64,000 nt of DNA from Apium graveolens (Eukaryota; Streptophyta; Magnoliopsida; Apiales; Apiaceae). The translations under genes and the position numbers were made by a program. Shown piece after piece: positions 33,668-46,049 of this stretch; position 1 is the first letter of the stretch; the number at the start of each line of letters is the position of its first letter. The stretch spans positions 305,242,565-305,306,564 of the forward strand of contig NC_133648.1 of the NCBI RefSeq assembly GCF_009905375.1, in the 5' to 3' direction. The notes beneath the pieces were generated by a model. It had not been told where the DNA came from. It saw only the letters and a program-made list of their open reading frames with translations, and did not search any database.

Positions 33668-35443
33668 TTAGGGAAGTATAACGCTCAGATTAATTGTAAG
33701 TCCAAGAAGGTGTACTTAAAGACGGAGAGTGGAGAGAAAGTGGTATTTAAGGGACAGAGGCAAGAGCGACTGTTTCTTACAATCGTCCAGGCTAAGAAGT
33801 TGCTTAGGAAAGGTTGTGAATCGTTCCTAGCTTATGTAGTAGATTCAGAAAGGGATAACCTCAGCATAGAAGATATTCCTGTAGTCAACGAATTCTCAAA
33901 TATGTTTCCAGATGAACTACCAGGCTTACTGCCAGATCAACAAATCGAGTTCGAGATCAACCTTGCTCCGGGCACGAAACCAGTTTTGAAGGCCCCATAT
34001 AGGATGGCACCAGCAGAAATAAAAGAGTTAGCGAGCCAGCTACAAGAATTGTTGGACAAAGGAGTGATACGTCCAAGTACGTCGCCATGGGGAGCACCTA
34101 TTCTGTTCGTAAAGAAGAAAGATGGAAGTATGCGGTTATTTATAGATTATCCGGAGTTGAATAAGGTGACGATTAAGAACCGTTACCCGCTACCAAGAAT
34201 AGATGACCTATTTGATCAGCTGAAAGGAGCAAAGTGCTTTTCAAAGATTGACTTAAGATCAGGATACCATCAATTAAAGATCAAAGAAGAAGACATCCCA
34301 AAGACAACATTCAGGATAAGATACGGACATTATGAATTTTAGTAATGCCTTTTGGTTTGACTAACGCCCTGACAACATTTATGGATTTGATGAACCGGGT
34401 ATTTAAAAAGTATTTGGACAAGTTCGTAGTGGTGTTCATTGATGACATCCTTATTTATTCAAAGTCGGAAGAAGAACATAAGCAGCATCTATGGATAGCA
34501 TTAGAGATACTCTGACAAGAGAAGTTGTATGCCAAGTTTTCTAAATGTGAGTTTTGGTTAAAGGAAGTTCAATTTTTGGGACACGTTATTGGAGATGAAG
34601 GAGTTAAAGTAGATCCGGCAAAGATTGAGGTGATTATGAGTTGGGAGAGGCCAAAGACACCTACGAAAGTGCGAAGTTTTCTAGGATTTGCGGGATATTA
34701 TAGAAGATTTGTCAAGGATTTTTTCGAAAATCGCCACGCCATTGACTAAGTTAACTAGGAAGAATCAGAAGTTCGAATGGAATGCAGAATATGAGAATAG
34801 CTTTCAAGAGTTGAAGCAGAGGTGGGTTACAGCTCCGGTGTTAGTACTACCAGACGATCAAGGAAACTTTATGATTTTCAGTGATGCTTCACATAAAGGA
34901 TTGGGTTGTGTGCTAATGCAACACAATAAGGTGATCGCGTATGCGTCAAGACAGTTAAAACCACATGGATTAAAGTACTCTACGCATGACCTGGAACTAG
35001 CAGCCATAGTATTCACACTTAAGATTTGGAGATATTACCTCTACGGAGAAAAGTATGAGATGTACACGGATCACAAGAGTTTAAAATATATTTTCACTCA
35101 GAAGGAGCTCAATATGAGGCAAAGGAGATGGTCGGAACTAATTAAGGACTATGATTGTTTGATAAATTATCATCCGGGAAAGGCAAACGTTGTAGACGAT
35201 GCTTTGAGTAGGAAGGAAAGATTGAATATGATAGCAATACCAAAAGAATTGTTTGAAGAGATTAAGAGGTTTGAATTGGAACTTTGTGATGGTGGAATAG
35301 TTGAAGAGGTTTTTCGTACAATGACTTTTCAGCCAACATTATTGGAAAAGATAAGGAAATGTCAGGAGGAAGTAGTGAAGAAAGAAAAAAATCAGCTAAC
35401 TGGAGAAGAGATTGGTACTCAAAGGATGAGCAAGGTATACTGA
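33668..35443 (+). pseudogene. G1 pol: reverse transcriptase and RNase H
   Basis: RT opens with [19 protein letters not shown] near 33980 and shows [19 protein letters not shown] and [11 protein letters not shown] 1-base deletion at about 34340 breaks YEFxVMPFG. The catalytic FIDD box ([13 protein letters not shown]) is intact in the next frame at about 34430-34465. A TGA at 34515 stands where CGA is expected. A 1-base insertion in a T run near 34727 shifts the frame at KDFSKIATP. RNase H follows: [15 protein letters not shown] near 34880, [16 protein letters not shown], and [15 protein letters not shown] near 35170-35215. Each break is a single-base event, so the parent copy was recently intact in this part. 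Confidence 0.88.
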
Positions 35444-36466
35444 GGTTTTTCTCAAGAATTTGGATTCCTCATGTACCTGAATTGAAGAATGAAATTTTGT
35501 AAGAAGCCCACAATTCAAGATTTTCAATCCATCCGGGAAGCACCAAGATGTATCAAGACTTGAAGCAGAACTTTTGGTGGCCAAATATGAAGCGAGAAGT
35601 GGCAGAATGGGTTGCGAAGTGTTATACTTGTCAGAAAGTGAAGGCACAACATCAAAGACCAAGCGGATTAATTCAGCCCCTAAAGATTCCTGAATGGAAA
35701 TGGGAAAACATTGCTATGGACTTTATAGTGGGACTACCGCGAACGAAATCCGGACATGACGCTATATGGGTTATAATTGATCGCCTTACGAAGTCGGTGC
35801 ATTTTCTTCCAATTAATGAGAAGTCATCATTGGACAGATTGGTCCATCTGTATGTGCGTGAAATCGTACTAAGACATGGCGTGCCCGTATCGATAGTTTC
35901 AGACAGAGATCCCCGATTTAACTCGAGATTCTGGAAGCAATTTCAAGAGAGTCTTGGCACGAAGTTGAACATGAGTACGGCGTATCATCCGCAGACTGAT
36001 GGTCAGAGTGAAAGGACAATTCAAACAATCGAAGAAATGTTGCGCAGTTGTGCAATCGATTTTGCAGGAAGTTGGGTCGACCACTTTCCATTAGTAGAAT
36101 TCTCCTATAACAACAGCTATCACTCCAGTATTGGCATGCCACCATACGAAGCTTTATACGGATGGAAATGTAGATCACCGACAAGTTGGGATGAAGTAGG
36201 AGAAGGAAAGATTTTAGGCCCAGAATTGGTACATCAGTTGCACGAGATGGTCAAATTAATTCAGAAAAGGTTGCTTGCTGCTCAAGATAGATAGCGAAAG
36301 TATGCGGATCCAGCGCGTAAGGATGTTAGATTCCAAGTAGGTGAATCCGTTTTGCTAAAAGTGTCACCAAGGAAAGGGTTGTCTAGATTTGGCAAGAAAG
36401 GGAAGTTAGCGCCTAGATATATAGGTCCTTTTGAAATTTTGAGTCAAGTGGGGAAGGTGGCTTATG
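35444..36466 (+). pseudogene. G1 integrase
   Basis: The zinc-binding region is at about 35507-35640: HNSRFSIHPG..TKMYQDL, then CYTCQK. The core has all three acidic residues: MDFIVGLP near 35720, VSDRDPRF near 35900 and DGQSERTIQ near 36000. A TAA near 35501 and a slip near 35450 precede it, and a TAG at 36292 replaces CAG. The C-terminal domain (PRKGLSRFGKKGKLAPRYIG) reaches GKVAY at 36466, where the solo LTR interrupts. It continues at 41083 without loss of a base after removal of the insert. Confidence 0.88.
36462..36466. repeat. Target site duplication of solo LTR S2 (left copy)
   Basis: TTATG precedes the TG of S2 and is repeated at 41078-41082. Joining the flanks restores the codons VAYELALPP. 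Confidence 0.92.
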
Positions 36467-39400
36467 TGTGACACCCTCACAATCAGGGGCCTAGATTGTG
36501 GAGTCACCATGCTACAAATTACAATAATATAAAACAGAATCATAAACATAATGCCATGGCCCCTTGCACTGCTACAGGATCTAATACAGGTTAAGGTATG
36601 AAACAAGTTATATCTAACTACACAACATGATGCTATTACAATCTTTTCTAAATACAAAAGATAACTTCATATAGAAGCTGCCACTGATCTACCCCCTTTC
36701 TAGCTACCTGCGACGTTATAGCGAATCTAAATGTGCGCAAAGGTCCAAAGTTAGCATTCTTCCTAGCTGACCTTTCTAAATTCAACCATACTCGAGCTTA
36801 ACTGTAAAATTTAGATAACAAAGCAACGTGAGCTACAAAAGCTCAGCAAGTAACAATAACATTAAAACAGTTAAGCTATCAGGGATCAATAGGTATCAAG
36901 GCCAACTATGGTATTCAAATGGAAATCCTATATAAGGAATAAGGAAAGGAATTATAGAAAAATTCCTTATCTCAGTTCAAAATTTCAAGTTTTCTTTCAA
37001 AACTCTTCATAAAATTCTTTCTAACATCTTTTCAAAAACCTTTTTAAGCAAACATTTTCTAAGGAAATCTTTATTTCAAAACATATCTTTTGATTGGAGT
37101 TTTCCCACAACGACATAGACAATACGGGTGATCAGCCACATAATGCCTCCCATCAGGACCTAATCGTCCTTCTGAGCTTCCATGTATATAGGGTCCCCTA
37201 AGACTAGTTCCAAAACTAGTCAGCTAGACTTATTGCCATTGCAAGCGCAACACAACCAAAAATGCTGGACCGGCGTCACTCGGCCACTTACGCCTCCAAT
37301 CTATAGGAATTCGTAGAAAACATTTTTGACGGAATTCCTATATCATTTATGAAAATATCTTTCAATTTTAAGCTTTACCAATTTTTGATGAAATAAGACC
37401 TTATTGGAAAGTCTGAAATCATATTTAAGTTCATTTTTGAAACTCAGGGATATCATGTCAAGTATCAGGTATCAAAAAGAACGCAATGGGTTCAAACATA
37501 GGTATTATCAACAATGAACCAAAAGGTTCTCATAATGAATGAAATTGTGAGCATTTGAAAATATAAAGGAAACAGGCTTATTTATCAATGGTTGAGATAT
37601 GGTATTCAAAATTTAAATCAACAGGCATGAATATAAGTAAGAGAGAGAGAGCAGTTGAGGTTTCGTTACTTTCCTAATCACACTATCACAGTCCTGCCTA
37701 ACCACAATCTTCACTGGATCTCAGCTTTAACTTTTTCCTTTCCTACGCTTGCGTCCTCACTCTTTAACTCTACACGAGTAAGAACACTATTTCAATAACA
37801 CTTTTATTATATTTCGACGTTCACTTGAACGTCTACTCAAATTACCCCTTTCGCGATACCCACATATATGATATATATGCACTATTATATCTAATATATA
37901 AATAGCACATATACAATCAAGTCACATAACACGTATCACTGAATACACGCATATAATATTTTACTATTCGATCTTCGTTTTAAAACTGAAAATCTTATTT
38001 AACTTTGAAAACTATCATTTGATTTAAAAGTCATTTTATAAAATATGTGGTCTTATTGGAAAATAATCCTTATTTCAAAATTATTTTAAATTTTATAATA
38101 TAGTTTGACTAAGCAATCGTAAGTTAAACTAAGTCAATCGAATAATGACCGTCACTCGATAACTTAATTCAACTCGTATCGACCAAATGAAACTATATTA
38201 TAGTTTAAATAGTTTTGTAACATAATTGCCCTTCGAAGATCGTCTAGTTACTAAGCACGTGAAACTACATTAGATAGCTAACCAAATTACGTTAAATCTC
38301 TTTAAGATTCTAACGAAAATCCGGTAGCATCCCCTTTGTAATCTCAACATGACAGTCGACCATTGTCGACACCACCACACAATCAAACAATCACATAAGT
38401 TTTCACCTACTATATCAAAGTAGTACTAAGCTGCTTTAGACTTTACCACAACATAATTTTTGACACTTTATACTTATATTACTCTAAAAGTTCATAAGTC
38501 ATTTCATAGTAACCATGCACTTTAATACCTCAGTACCTATAAGCTTTTTATGACAACTACTATCACATAGTCAAACATACCATTTAACCTTACTTGATCT
38601 TTATACTATTTCAAGAATAAACAAGTAAATAATAAACCATTCTATAAAAACTAAGTACATTGACTTATAAATACTTTACATAACTAGTACATTATTATGA
38701 ATACTAGTTTACAATCAAAACAGACCAAATAGCCAAACACATTTAACAACCAAGGACATAAACCAATTTCAATAAGGCACATACTAGCACACACACCATC
38801 ACACAAACACACATATTCTATCGTATTTACCATATTAAAGCTAGATACAAGATTACTCATCAAAATGTCTTATACATAGACTATTAAGAGTTTAAAGTAT
38901 AACCCGACCATCTCGAATGAATGCCAATTTACTTTATTATATTAAAGTCAAATGAAAAATCATAAAACATGAAAGTTGTAGATACTTCTGAGATCTTTCC
39001 GGAAGGGTAAGGCTCATTAAAAACGGATAAATAACGAATTCGGAAATTGGATAAATATGGGCTGCCTAAACAGAGTCAGGCCCTGATCACAGAAGTAATT
39101 TGACATTTAAGACTCCTAAATCCCAGAATATGACTCTGAGTTGTGAACACAAAATGTAGAGTTTGAAAAGATCTTTCAGAATGGTATTTTTCAAAATTTT
39201 TTGATAAATATTTAATTTAATATAAATTTTCAAAGTCTGACTCTCAGTTTTGAAAATTTTCTAGCAGGTAACAAAAACTGCAGAAATCACCTCCTTATAA
39301 GCAGAATTTTGAAAAACTTAAAGAATCAAAGTTGTAGAGAATTGAATTATCTATCTAGAGACTCTGAAATCATAACATTCCAACCTGTAATGAATTTTAT

Positions 39401-41077
39401 ACGAATTTAGCAAGAAAACAGAACCTAATACTTTGAAATCAAACCTTATATCTTTATAACTAATTTAACAATCAATTTCACACAGAAAAGCCATTTAAAC
39501 ACATGTTTCTCTCAGTAACAACAAAACAATGACATGCATATATCAAAACTAATATACATCAAGATATCTTAGCATGCATTACTAATTTATTGCCATAATT
39601 ATGTTTAGAACTTAAATTCATTTAAAAACATCACTATCTCCTTCCTATCGGCTAAAGCCATAGAAATCAAGTTCCGATTTCATAAATCCGAGACAAATAA
39701 TTCGACTAAACATCAAGCATACCATAGCATTTAAACAATCATTTTACTAGCATATCTTCAGTTTTATCATAAAAAAAGAATATGTATTCAAGTCGATTAA
39801 CAAACACAAAATAATCTAACATGCAAGCCTTTAACTCAACATGCAATTATGATTAATCATACAACAATAAAAGTAATTATATAAACTAACAAGAAACTAA
39901 ACCATCTCTACACTACAAGCTCTCGGCCGAGTGTGGGTGGTGGCAGCCATGATAAAAAGTCCCCGAGCTGCAGAGGTTACACACACACACAAAACCACTA
40001 CCTTCATATTTGCTTTAAGTCATTACATACATATATACCATCATATTGAATCAAAACCCCAAGAAACCAATTCAGAACTTAAGTATGACAAGTGACAAAC
40101 ACTTACTTTAATGGTGCAGATGGTTTTAAGAGAGAGAAAGGAAGAGATTGCTAGCTAAATCCTTGAAATTAATGTAAATTAAGGCTTTGCATATGATAAA
40201 TCTTTTAGAGAGAGAAAGTTTGATAGAGAAGGACAAGAGAGAGATGGAGTTCGGCTGAAATGAAAGGGAAGAGAAGTGGGTGCTGCTGTTATAAACAAAT
40301 ACAAGGGCAAAACAGTCTTTTCACCATTTAAAACTATTCTACTTTTAATTCTAATAATGCTGAAATCGTTTTTTGATAATTAGAAAGCAGTTCAGTAAAT
40401 TCTGGAAAAGATACAAATTATATTTTTAAAATAAAGAGCATGAAACTAGCTTTGCGTGCATATTTTTAAAATATTTTTCTGATACACGGTTATTTTTGTA
40501 TGAATTTTACAAGTTTGACTACGAAAAGTGCAAAAACAGTTCTTAATTCGAATTAAAAATAGGAAATAGCCCAAAATACTCACTTTCACATTATTATAAA
40601 GTTTTTAATACCAAAATAATGATTGTAGATTAATAATAAAAAAATTTATTGTTTTCCCACTATTTTACAGAAATTTAAATAAACATTTATTCACACTTAG
40701 AATTTCATAAATAAATTTCCAAGCACTCTAATAATCACATAAATAAATTTCAAACATACTAATAATCACTTAAACCATACTTTAGCATATAAATATCACA
40801 TATTTTATTTTTTTCTAACTAACTTCTCATATTTCCATAATTTCCACTTTTCCACTTTTCAATTTCCACTATCACATTTCACTTTCACATTTAAATTTCC
40901 ATCTTTAAATTTTATAATTCTATTATAGCATCAATAAATCCACAATTCACTTTATCACAATTCCTCTGAAATACATCAGACTGGAATAAATATATAATTA
41001 TATATATTTATTCTCTACTTTCACATAAATAGCACATAAACAAATAATCATTATATTAAAATTTTACGGTTGTTGCA
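36467..41077 (-). mobile_element. Solo Gypsy LTR, 4.6 kb (S2), inside G1 pol
   Basis: It runs from TGTGACACCCTC to GTTGTTGCA with TTATG duplications. It has no coding domain, primer site or internal polypurine tract, and I see no LTR pair within it. The reverse complement ends GAGGGTGTCACA, so by analogy with G1 it lies in minus orientation. Most is AT-rich. Near its 3' end (36789-36708, minus) is a leader-exon-like segment beginning ATGGTTGAATTTAG and ending GTCGCAG|GTAGC. It has no frame longer than about 60 codons. Confidence 0.85.
36708..36789 (-). pseudogene. Leader-exon-like segment in solo LTR S2
   Basis: The minus strand reads ATGGTTGAATTTAG.. and ends CAG before a GTAGC donor. It occupies the same place relative to the LTR 3' end as the G1 leader exon, after a comparable GAGC..TCAC..TTACAG block. 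At 82 bases it is one off a multiple of three, and in the ATG frame it meets a TAG, so the copy is broken. Confidence 0.4.
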
Positions 41078-41082
41078 TTATG

Positions 41083-41370
41083 AGTTAGCCTTACCACCTC
41101 AGTATCAACATATGCATAATGTGTTCCATGTGTCATTTCTTAAGAAGTACAATCTTGATGCCAACCATGTGATAGAATATGAACCTATAGAAATTGCACA
41201 CCTGTCATTTGTGGAGCAACCTGTCAAACTACTCGACTGGCAAGTAAAGAGTCTTAGAAATAAGTCACCAAAGTTAGTAAAAGTACTTTGGAGGAATCCC
41301 AAGGTCGAAGAATCAACCTGGGAGTTAGAGTCTGATATGCATTCCCGGTATCCTCATCTGTTCTCTTAGA
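41083..41370 (+). CDS. G1 integrase C-terminus with chromodomain
   Basis: End of the G1 polyprotein after the S2 insertion. It begins ELALPPQYQHMHNVFHVSFL, the standard end of the integrase C-terminal domain. A chromodomain follows: VKLLDWQVKSLRNKSPKLVK, then VLWRNPKVEESTWELESDM and a terminal YPHLFS stop. The chromodomain is thought to steer chromoviruses to particular chromatin; its presence and type place G1 near Tekay/Del. The stop lies 20 bp before the polypurine tract. Confidence 0.9.
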
Positions 41371-41390
41371 TTCCGGGGACATAATTTTTT

Positions 41391-41403
41391 AAGGGGGAGA
41401 GGA
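41391..41403 (+). other. Polypurine tract of G1
   Basis: AAGGGGGAGAGGA ends one base before the TG of the 3' LTR. Confidence 0.9.
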
Positions 41404-44400
41404 TGTTACGACCGGCATTTTGTGTAATATTATTTGCGAACTCTGTATAATATTAGAGCTGATTATAAATATACTTAATGATTGTACGTTTGTGTGAATG
41501 GAAATTTCTGCATTATAAATTGCTTTATGTAGATTATAAATTTTTCAAAGCAAGAGTTTTATTAATTGCCCTTATTTTTGATTTATAAAGAATATTCTAT
41601 GCCTTGGAAAATTATCTTTTAAAAATTATTTCATTCACAAATTCCAAAAGTGATCTCATAAAATTTCTAAAAATCCAAGTTATTTTATGGTATAAATTTT
41701 ATAATTTTTGAACTTTTATTTTATTTTATAAAAGTAAATCTTTGAAAATTAGTTGTTTAGTAATTAGAAAATTACATGCAAACCTTTGCATGCAAATACT
41801 CTTCCATTCAACCAAAGGTCAAAGAAGACATTTCCAACCCCACTAACTCACATTTTGTTAGCCAAATTACATCCTTGACCTTGCATGCAAAATGGCCTAA
41901 CTTTAGCTAGAGAGTTACTTGTCATTTCCTAAATCCACTCACATTTAGTCAAATCAAAGACATAAAAACAAACCCAAAGTGATGATCACTCCATTCCACT
42001 CCACCACTTCACCCTCCCCTTTCTCCTCCTCCCTCCCTCTCGGCTCAACCCTCCCTCTCGCCATCCCATAGCCGAGGCCCCCCATCCCCTTCCTTTCTTC
42101 ATTATTTCTCTCAAACAATCATCTTATATTCAAGTAATCTTACTCTCTACATGTTGTTCTTATATATTTCAAAAGTTTAGAGTGAAAAACCTATGTTTGA
42201 CCTTGCATGGTGGTGTTTTTGTTAAACCCAAAGTGAACATCCTTGATTATTGTAAATCCAAGGCTTTCTTCATGAGTTATAGTATCATAGGGTTGAGAAT
42301 GGCTAGACATAAGTGTGTTACACTTATGCAAATGTTGTTTTCACCCTAATCCATTCGGCCATGACTTGATAGGAGCCGAATGGATGGTATTTTGTTGCCT
42401 TGTTTCATTTTTGTGTGTTTTGTGATGATGACATGAATTTTGTAGTAAAAGCTTGATCAAACCCTTTTGCATGCTAGGTGATCATTTAGTTATAATCCAT
42501 GTTAGTCTTGCATGTTGAATTATGATAAAAATTTATTTGGAAATCATGTTGTTTTGGCTTGTAAGATTCGAAGGCATGCATGCATGTAAACCACTCTTGA
42601 TTTTTGGAAGTTTTTGATCATTTGGATTCATTTTTGTTAGTAAGCCTTAATTTCAGTAGGGTTAAGATATTAATCTTGATTTGTGCTCCTTGATATGTGA
42701 TGTTAATTCATATATTTATAAAGAAGATATAACTTGATGTTTTCAAAAACTTGATGACTTTTAATTTGTGTAATGTGTTAACTTTTATTTTGCTATATTG
42801 CACCTTAGGTAAGGATGATCTCCACCAAGCTTATATTGAGTGTAAGGGAGTTAGGTCAGTAGAACACCTTAGTTAAGGTTTGGTTTGGGTTTTTGGTTAT
42901 TGTTTGTTAGGTTGTTAAGTAAGAACCTTGGTGAAAGTAGAGTATTAGTTTCTGCAGGAAAATCAGTTTGGTACCTGGGGTTTAGAATGAGATTTGACCT
43001 TGTCATTGTTGTGCACTTTGAGGCCCAAACCACCAGAATCTAGCACTAGGAGTATACAATAGGTTTTTGGGAGTATACAATAGGTTTTAGGTGTTTTTTG
43101 AAGGTTTGTAAGACGTTTGGTTAGGTGCACGAGTGGAAATACCAAATCTGTCCAGCATGGGACAGTTTTGTTACAACTTAGAAATAGGGAGTTTTGACCA
43201 TGTCATAGGTAGGCCCTCATTAGTCCCTGTTGGGCCTTAGTTAGAAGGAATGTCAGGGGAGTTTTTCCAGCCATAGTTCATAGGATTTGAGTTAGAATAA
43301 TGTATCACAAGTTAGTTCAAGTCAGGACCTTTTCTGCCCAGAAAAACAGGGGAATCATGAACTTTAAGCTTAGGCCTAGGGAGGCCCAAGCTAGGCCCTT
43401 AAGCCACATCAAGTTTGGGAGTTGCCTTATGATCAGAAGAGTCTGGTGTAGAAGTTTAGGAGGTAAACTTGAAGTGTTAGAGTGTCAAATGTACCCAAGA
43501 AACCTTATATGTCATTCTGAAATTTACCATAATAAGCACCTTCACTTACCACATAGTTTTAGAGCACTTATGAGTGAGGCCTAGGTTGACCACCATAATT
43601 GCAAGATAGCATAAAGTCAGTCGAGTGAAAGGCCCAAGCTAGGGTCAATAGGAATTTGATGGTTTAGTAAAGGCACATTGAGTTAGGAGACCGAAATTTG
43701 GAGATTTTGTCTAGTTTAGCGACCAAGTGACTTAAGTATGTGGAGCGAGATCATCCAAGCCTAGTGTTGCAATATGGCGTGTATGATATTATTTGGTACT
43801 TAAATAAGGTATATGAAAATATGTGGATATGTGTACTATTATGCTTATAAGGTGATTATAAATTGTGTGCATAGAGGCCTATGTGCCATCTGTTTGATTT
43901 CGGTTTACAAATAGGTTGAGTTGGTGAGAATATATTATAATAAGGTTATTATTATTTGTGTAGGATCTCGAGATGAGGGTAAACTTGCCATAAAAGTTGA
44001 GTAAAGCTTCCAGTTGCTCCTACCTGCTAGTCCAGTCCAGCCTTTTTCAAGGCAAGTGATTCAACCTGCCTTTTTCGTTTACACTGCAAGTGTGTGATAA
44101 CTATTTCCTATATATGATGCGAGTATTCTGATTTACCTTGATATACATGAACCAAGTGGTCTTCAAATCTATCTTCGTATTATATAGAAATGCCATGAAC
44201 CCTCAAGTGTCTATTGCAAGTAATGTAACCTTATTGGAAGATTGTTATGCAAGTAGATCAAAATGTCATATTATGCTAGTATACCAAAGTAATTATGATG
44301 CCATGATAAAATAGAGAATTGTTATAACGCTTTATTGATCCTTTTGATTAACATGCTTTTGATTCCTGAGAAATCTTGATATTGCACCCTGATACTTTGA

Positions 44401-45514
44401 TTCAACTCTTGTAAGAACCTTGATAGAAACTTTATCTTGATACCTAAAAGCAAGTTATTCCTTAAAGTCGTTCATGATTGTTTGATAACCCTATCATTAC
44501 CCTAAAGCTTGATACCCTGTTATACCTTGAGCTGATGATCACTTTCTTTATATTTTAACACCTATATCATACCTGGAACCAATTATGATTATCTTCTTGA
44601 TATTTTAATACCTATACCTTCTCTGAAACCATTGCTTTAAGCCTAGTCTGGCATTACTCTTTCATATTATCCGATAGCCTTACTAAATCTCCTTGTCAAA
44701 GTCCTTGTAAATAGAAACCATCCAATTACCCTGATAGAGTAAAGCCTAGTGGATCATGGCCCTAGTGGATATATTCCTAGTGTTTCAAAGTAGATCTATA
44801 ACCCTTGATAAAGATGTTTACTGTTTAAGAAATTAATTGTCAATCGGCATCAGTTTTTGAAATGATTAAAAATATGGATTTTCAGTCCCAAAGGGGGGCA
44901 CATGTTTTCTTTAAATAGTGGATCTGGACTGAGACGCAAGTCCTTTCCGCACTTAAATTGTAGGCTTAAAAGTTGCCTAGGGATCCCATTAATGTTTTAG
45001 AACCCAGCGAGGTTCGGGATTACTTCGCGGCTGATCACCGGCTGTAATCCGTAGCGTCATAAAATGGTTTTTGATTAAGAAATGATTTTGGAAATGTTTT
45101 GATACAAACAAATGATGCCATCAACCAAAAGTTCATCTCTTGTTATTATTAGCTCAGTCTTCACATTGTCACTCTTATATATCTCGATTTATGTTTCATA
45201 TCATATTCTTTAGCACTTGTTGAGCATTTGGCTCACTACTTGCTTTCACCCTGATATTACAGGTAGCAGCTATGGTTAGATTCAAGTAGAGAGCACGTAA
45301 GACTTATGACGCCGATGCGTATGTTCGAGTTCAGGTAGAATAAGAGATAGTTTTGTGTGAGGACTCGATATTAAAAATCAGGTTGTAATAGTTAATAGTG
45401 TTGGGCTGTTCCAAACCCTAAACTGTAAGATCTTGGATTCGGTTGTATTTACTTTCTTTGGTTAGCTATTGTAATAATTTGCATAATACGTATTTTCAAG
45501 TTGGGGGCGTGACA
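41404..45514 (+). repeat. 3' LTR of G1
   Basis: 4111 bp, TGTTACGACCGGC to GGGGGCGTGACA, collinear with 16900-21013. The leader exon is at 45272-45334, with one CAG-to-TAG change and the CAG|GTAGAA donor kept. No other gene supported. Confidence 0.93.
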
Positions 45515-45519
45515 TCTCA
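45515..45519. repeat. Target site duplication of G1 (right copy)
   Basis: TCTCA, identical to 16895-16899. Confidence 0.9.
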
Positions 45520-46049
45520 GCATTTAAAATTGGAAAATGAGTTGGAGATTGCTGAGCATCTGTAGATGGAGCTTCCAGATAAAGAACATTTGGTATATTC
45601 AAATTATGAATATCTATTTCAGAATTTTCAGTTTGTTCTTTAGTATCATCTGTAGCTTTAATAGGAGAGATATGAGGGGTTACAACTATATTAGTAGTAG
45701 TGTCTTTGGCTTGAGCTGGAAGGGCTTCAATGATAATCGGTTCCTGTGAGATCAGAGATTCCTGATCCCCTTCATCAACTTCTTCAGTATCTTCTGATGG
45801 AGCCTTAGCCAAATACCTCCTAGCCTTCATTTTCTTCAATCTCCTTGCCAATGAAGGAGTTGCTTCAACAGTAACAGAACTTACAGATTTCTTTCTTTTC
45901 AAAGTATCAAAACTTTGAGTTGTTGTTTCTGTCTGAGAAGTAACATTCTCTGCTTCAATTATCACAGGTTCTGATGGATAAACCCGTGCTTCAATTATCA
46001 CAAATAAGTCAAGTAAAGAATAATGCCACGTAAGCATCAAGGATTCCAT
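45520..46049 (-). pseudogene. Envelope-like ORF of element A, N-terminal remnant
   Basis: The continuation of the A envelope-like ORF on the other side of G1. It contains the segment DEGDQESLISQEPIIIEALP and IDIHNLNIPNVLYLEAP, matching GDQESLIPKEPIVIESLP and IDIHNLNVPEVLYLEAP of element B (near 50340 and 50130). The first ~370 codons present in B (51607 to about 50500) are missing. At about 46020 the ORF joins directly to sequence like B's upstream noncoding region near 52010, so A carries an internal deletion. Confidence 0.7.

Larger units (their letters stand above)
16900..45514 (+). mobile_element. Gypsy element G1 (chromovirus, Tekay/Del-like)
   Basis: Plus-strand Ty3/gypsy element with both LTRs and perfect TCTCA duplications. 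Its coding order is gag, protease, RT, RNase H, integrase, C-terminal chromodomain, which defines a chromovirus. The very long LTRs and chromodomain type point to Tekay/Del. It spans 28.6 kb only because G2 (21075-31380) and a solo LTR (36467-41077) sit inside; without them and their duplications it is about 13.7 kb. The two LTRs differ at three of the first ~120 positions. Every coding segment carries some damage. Confidence 0.92.

Noticed and set aside
34330..34350. Programmed frameshift in G1 RT
   Set aside because: The break falls inside the conserved YEFxVMPFG motif and is explained by loss of one base. Gag and pol are otherwise in one frame.
36467..41077. Complete nonautonomous element
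   Set aside because: No paired terminal repeats, primer site or polypurine tract is visible within it. The ends match single Gypsy LTR ends, so a solo LTR is simpler.
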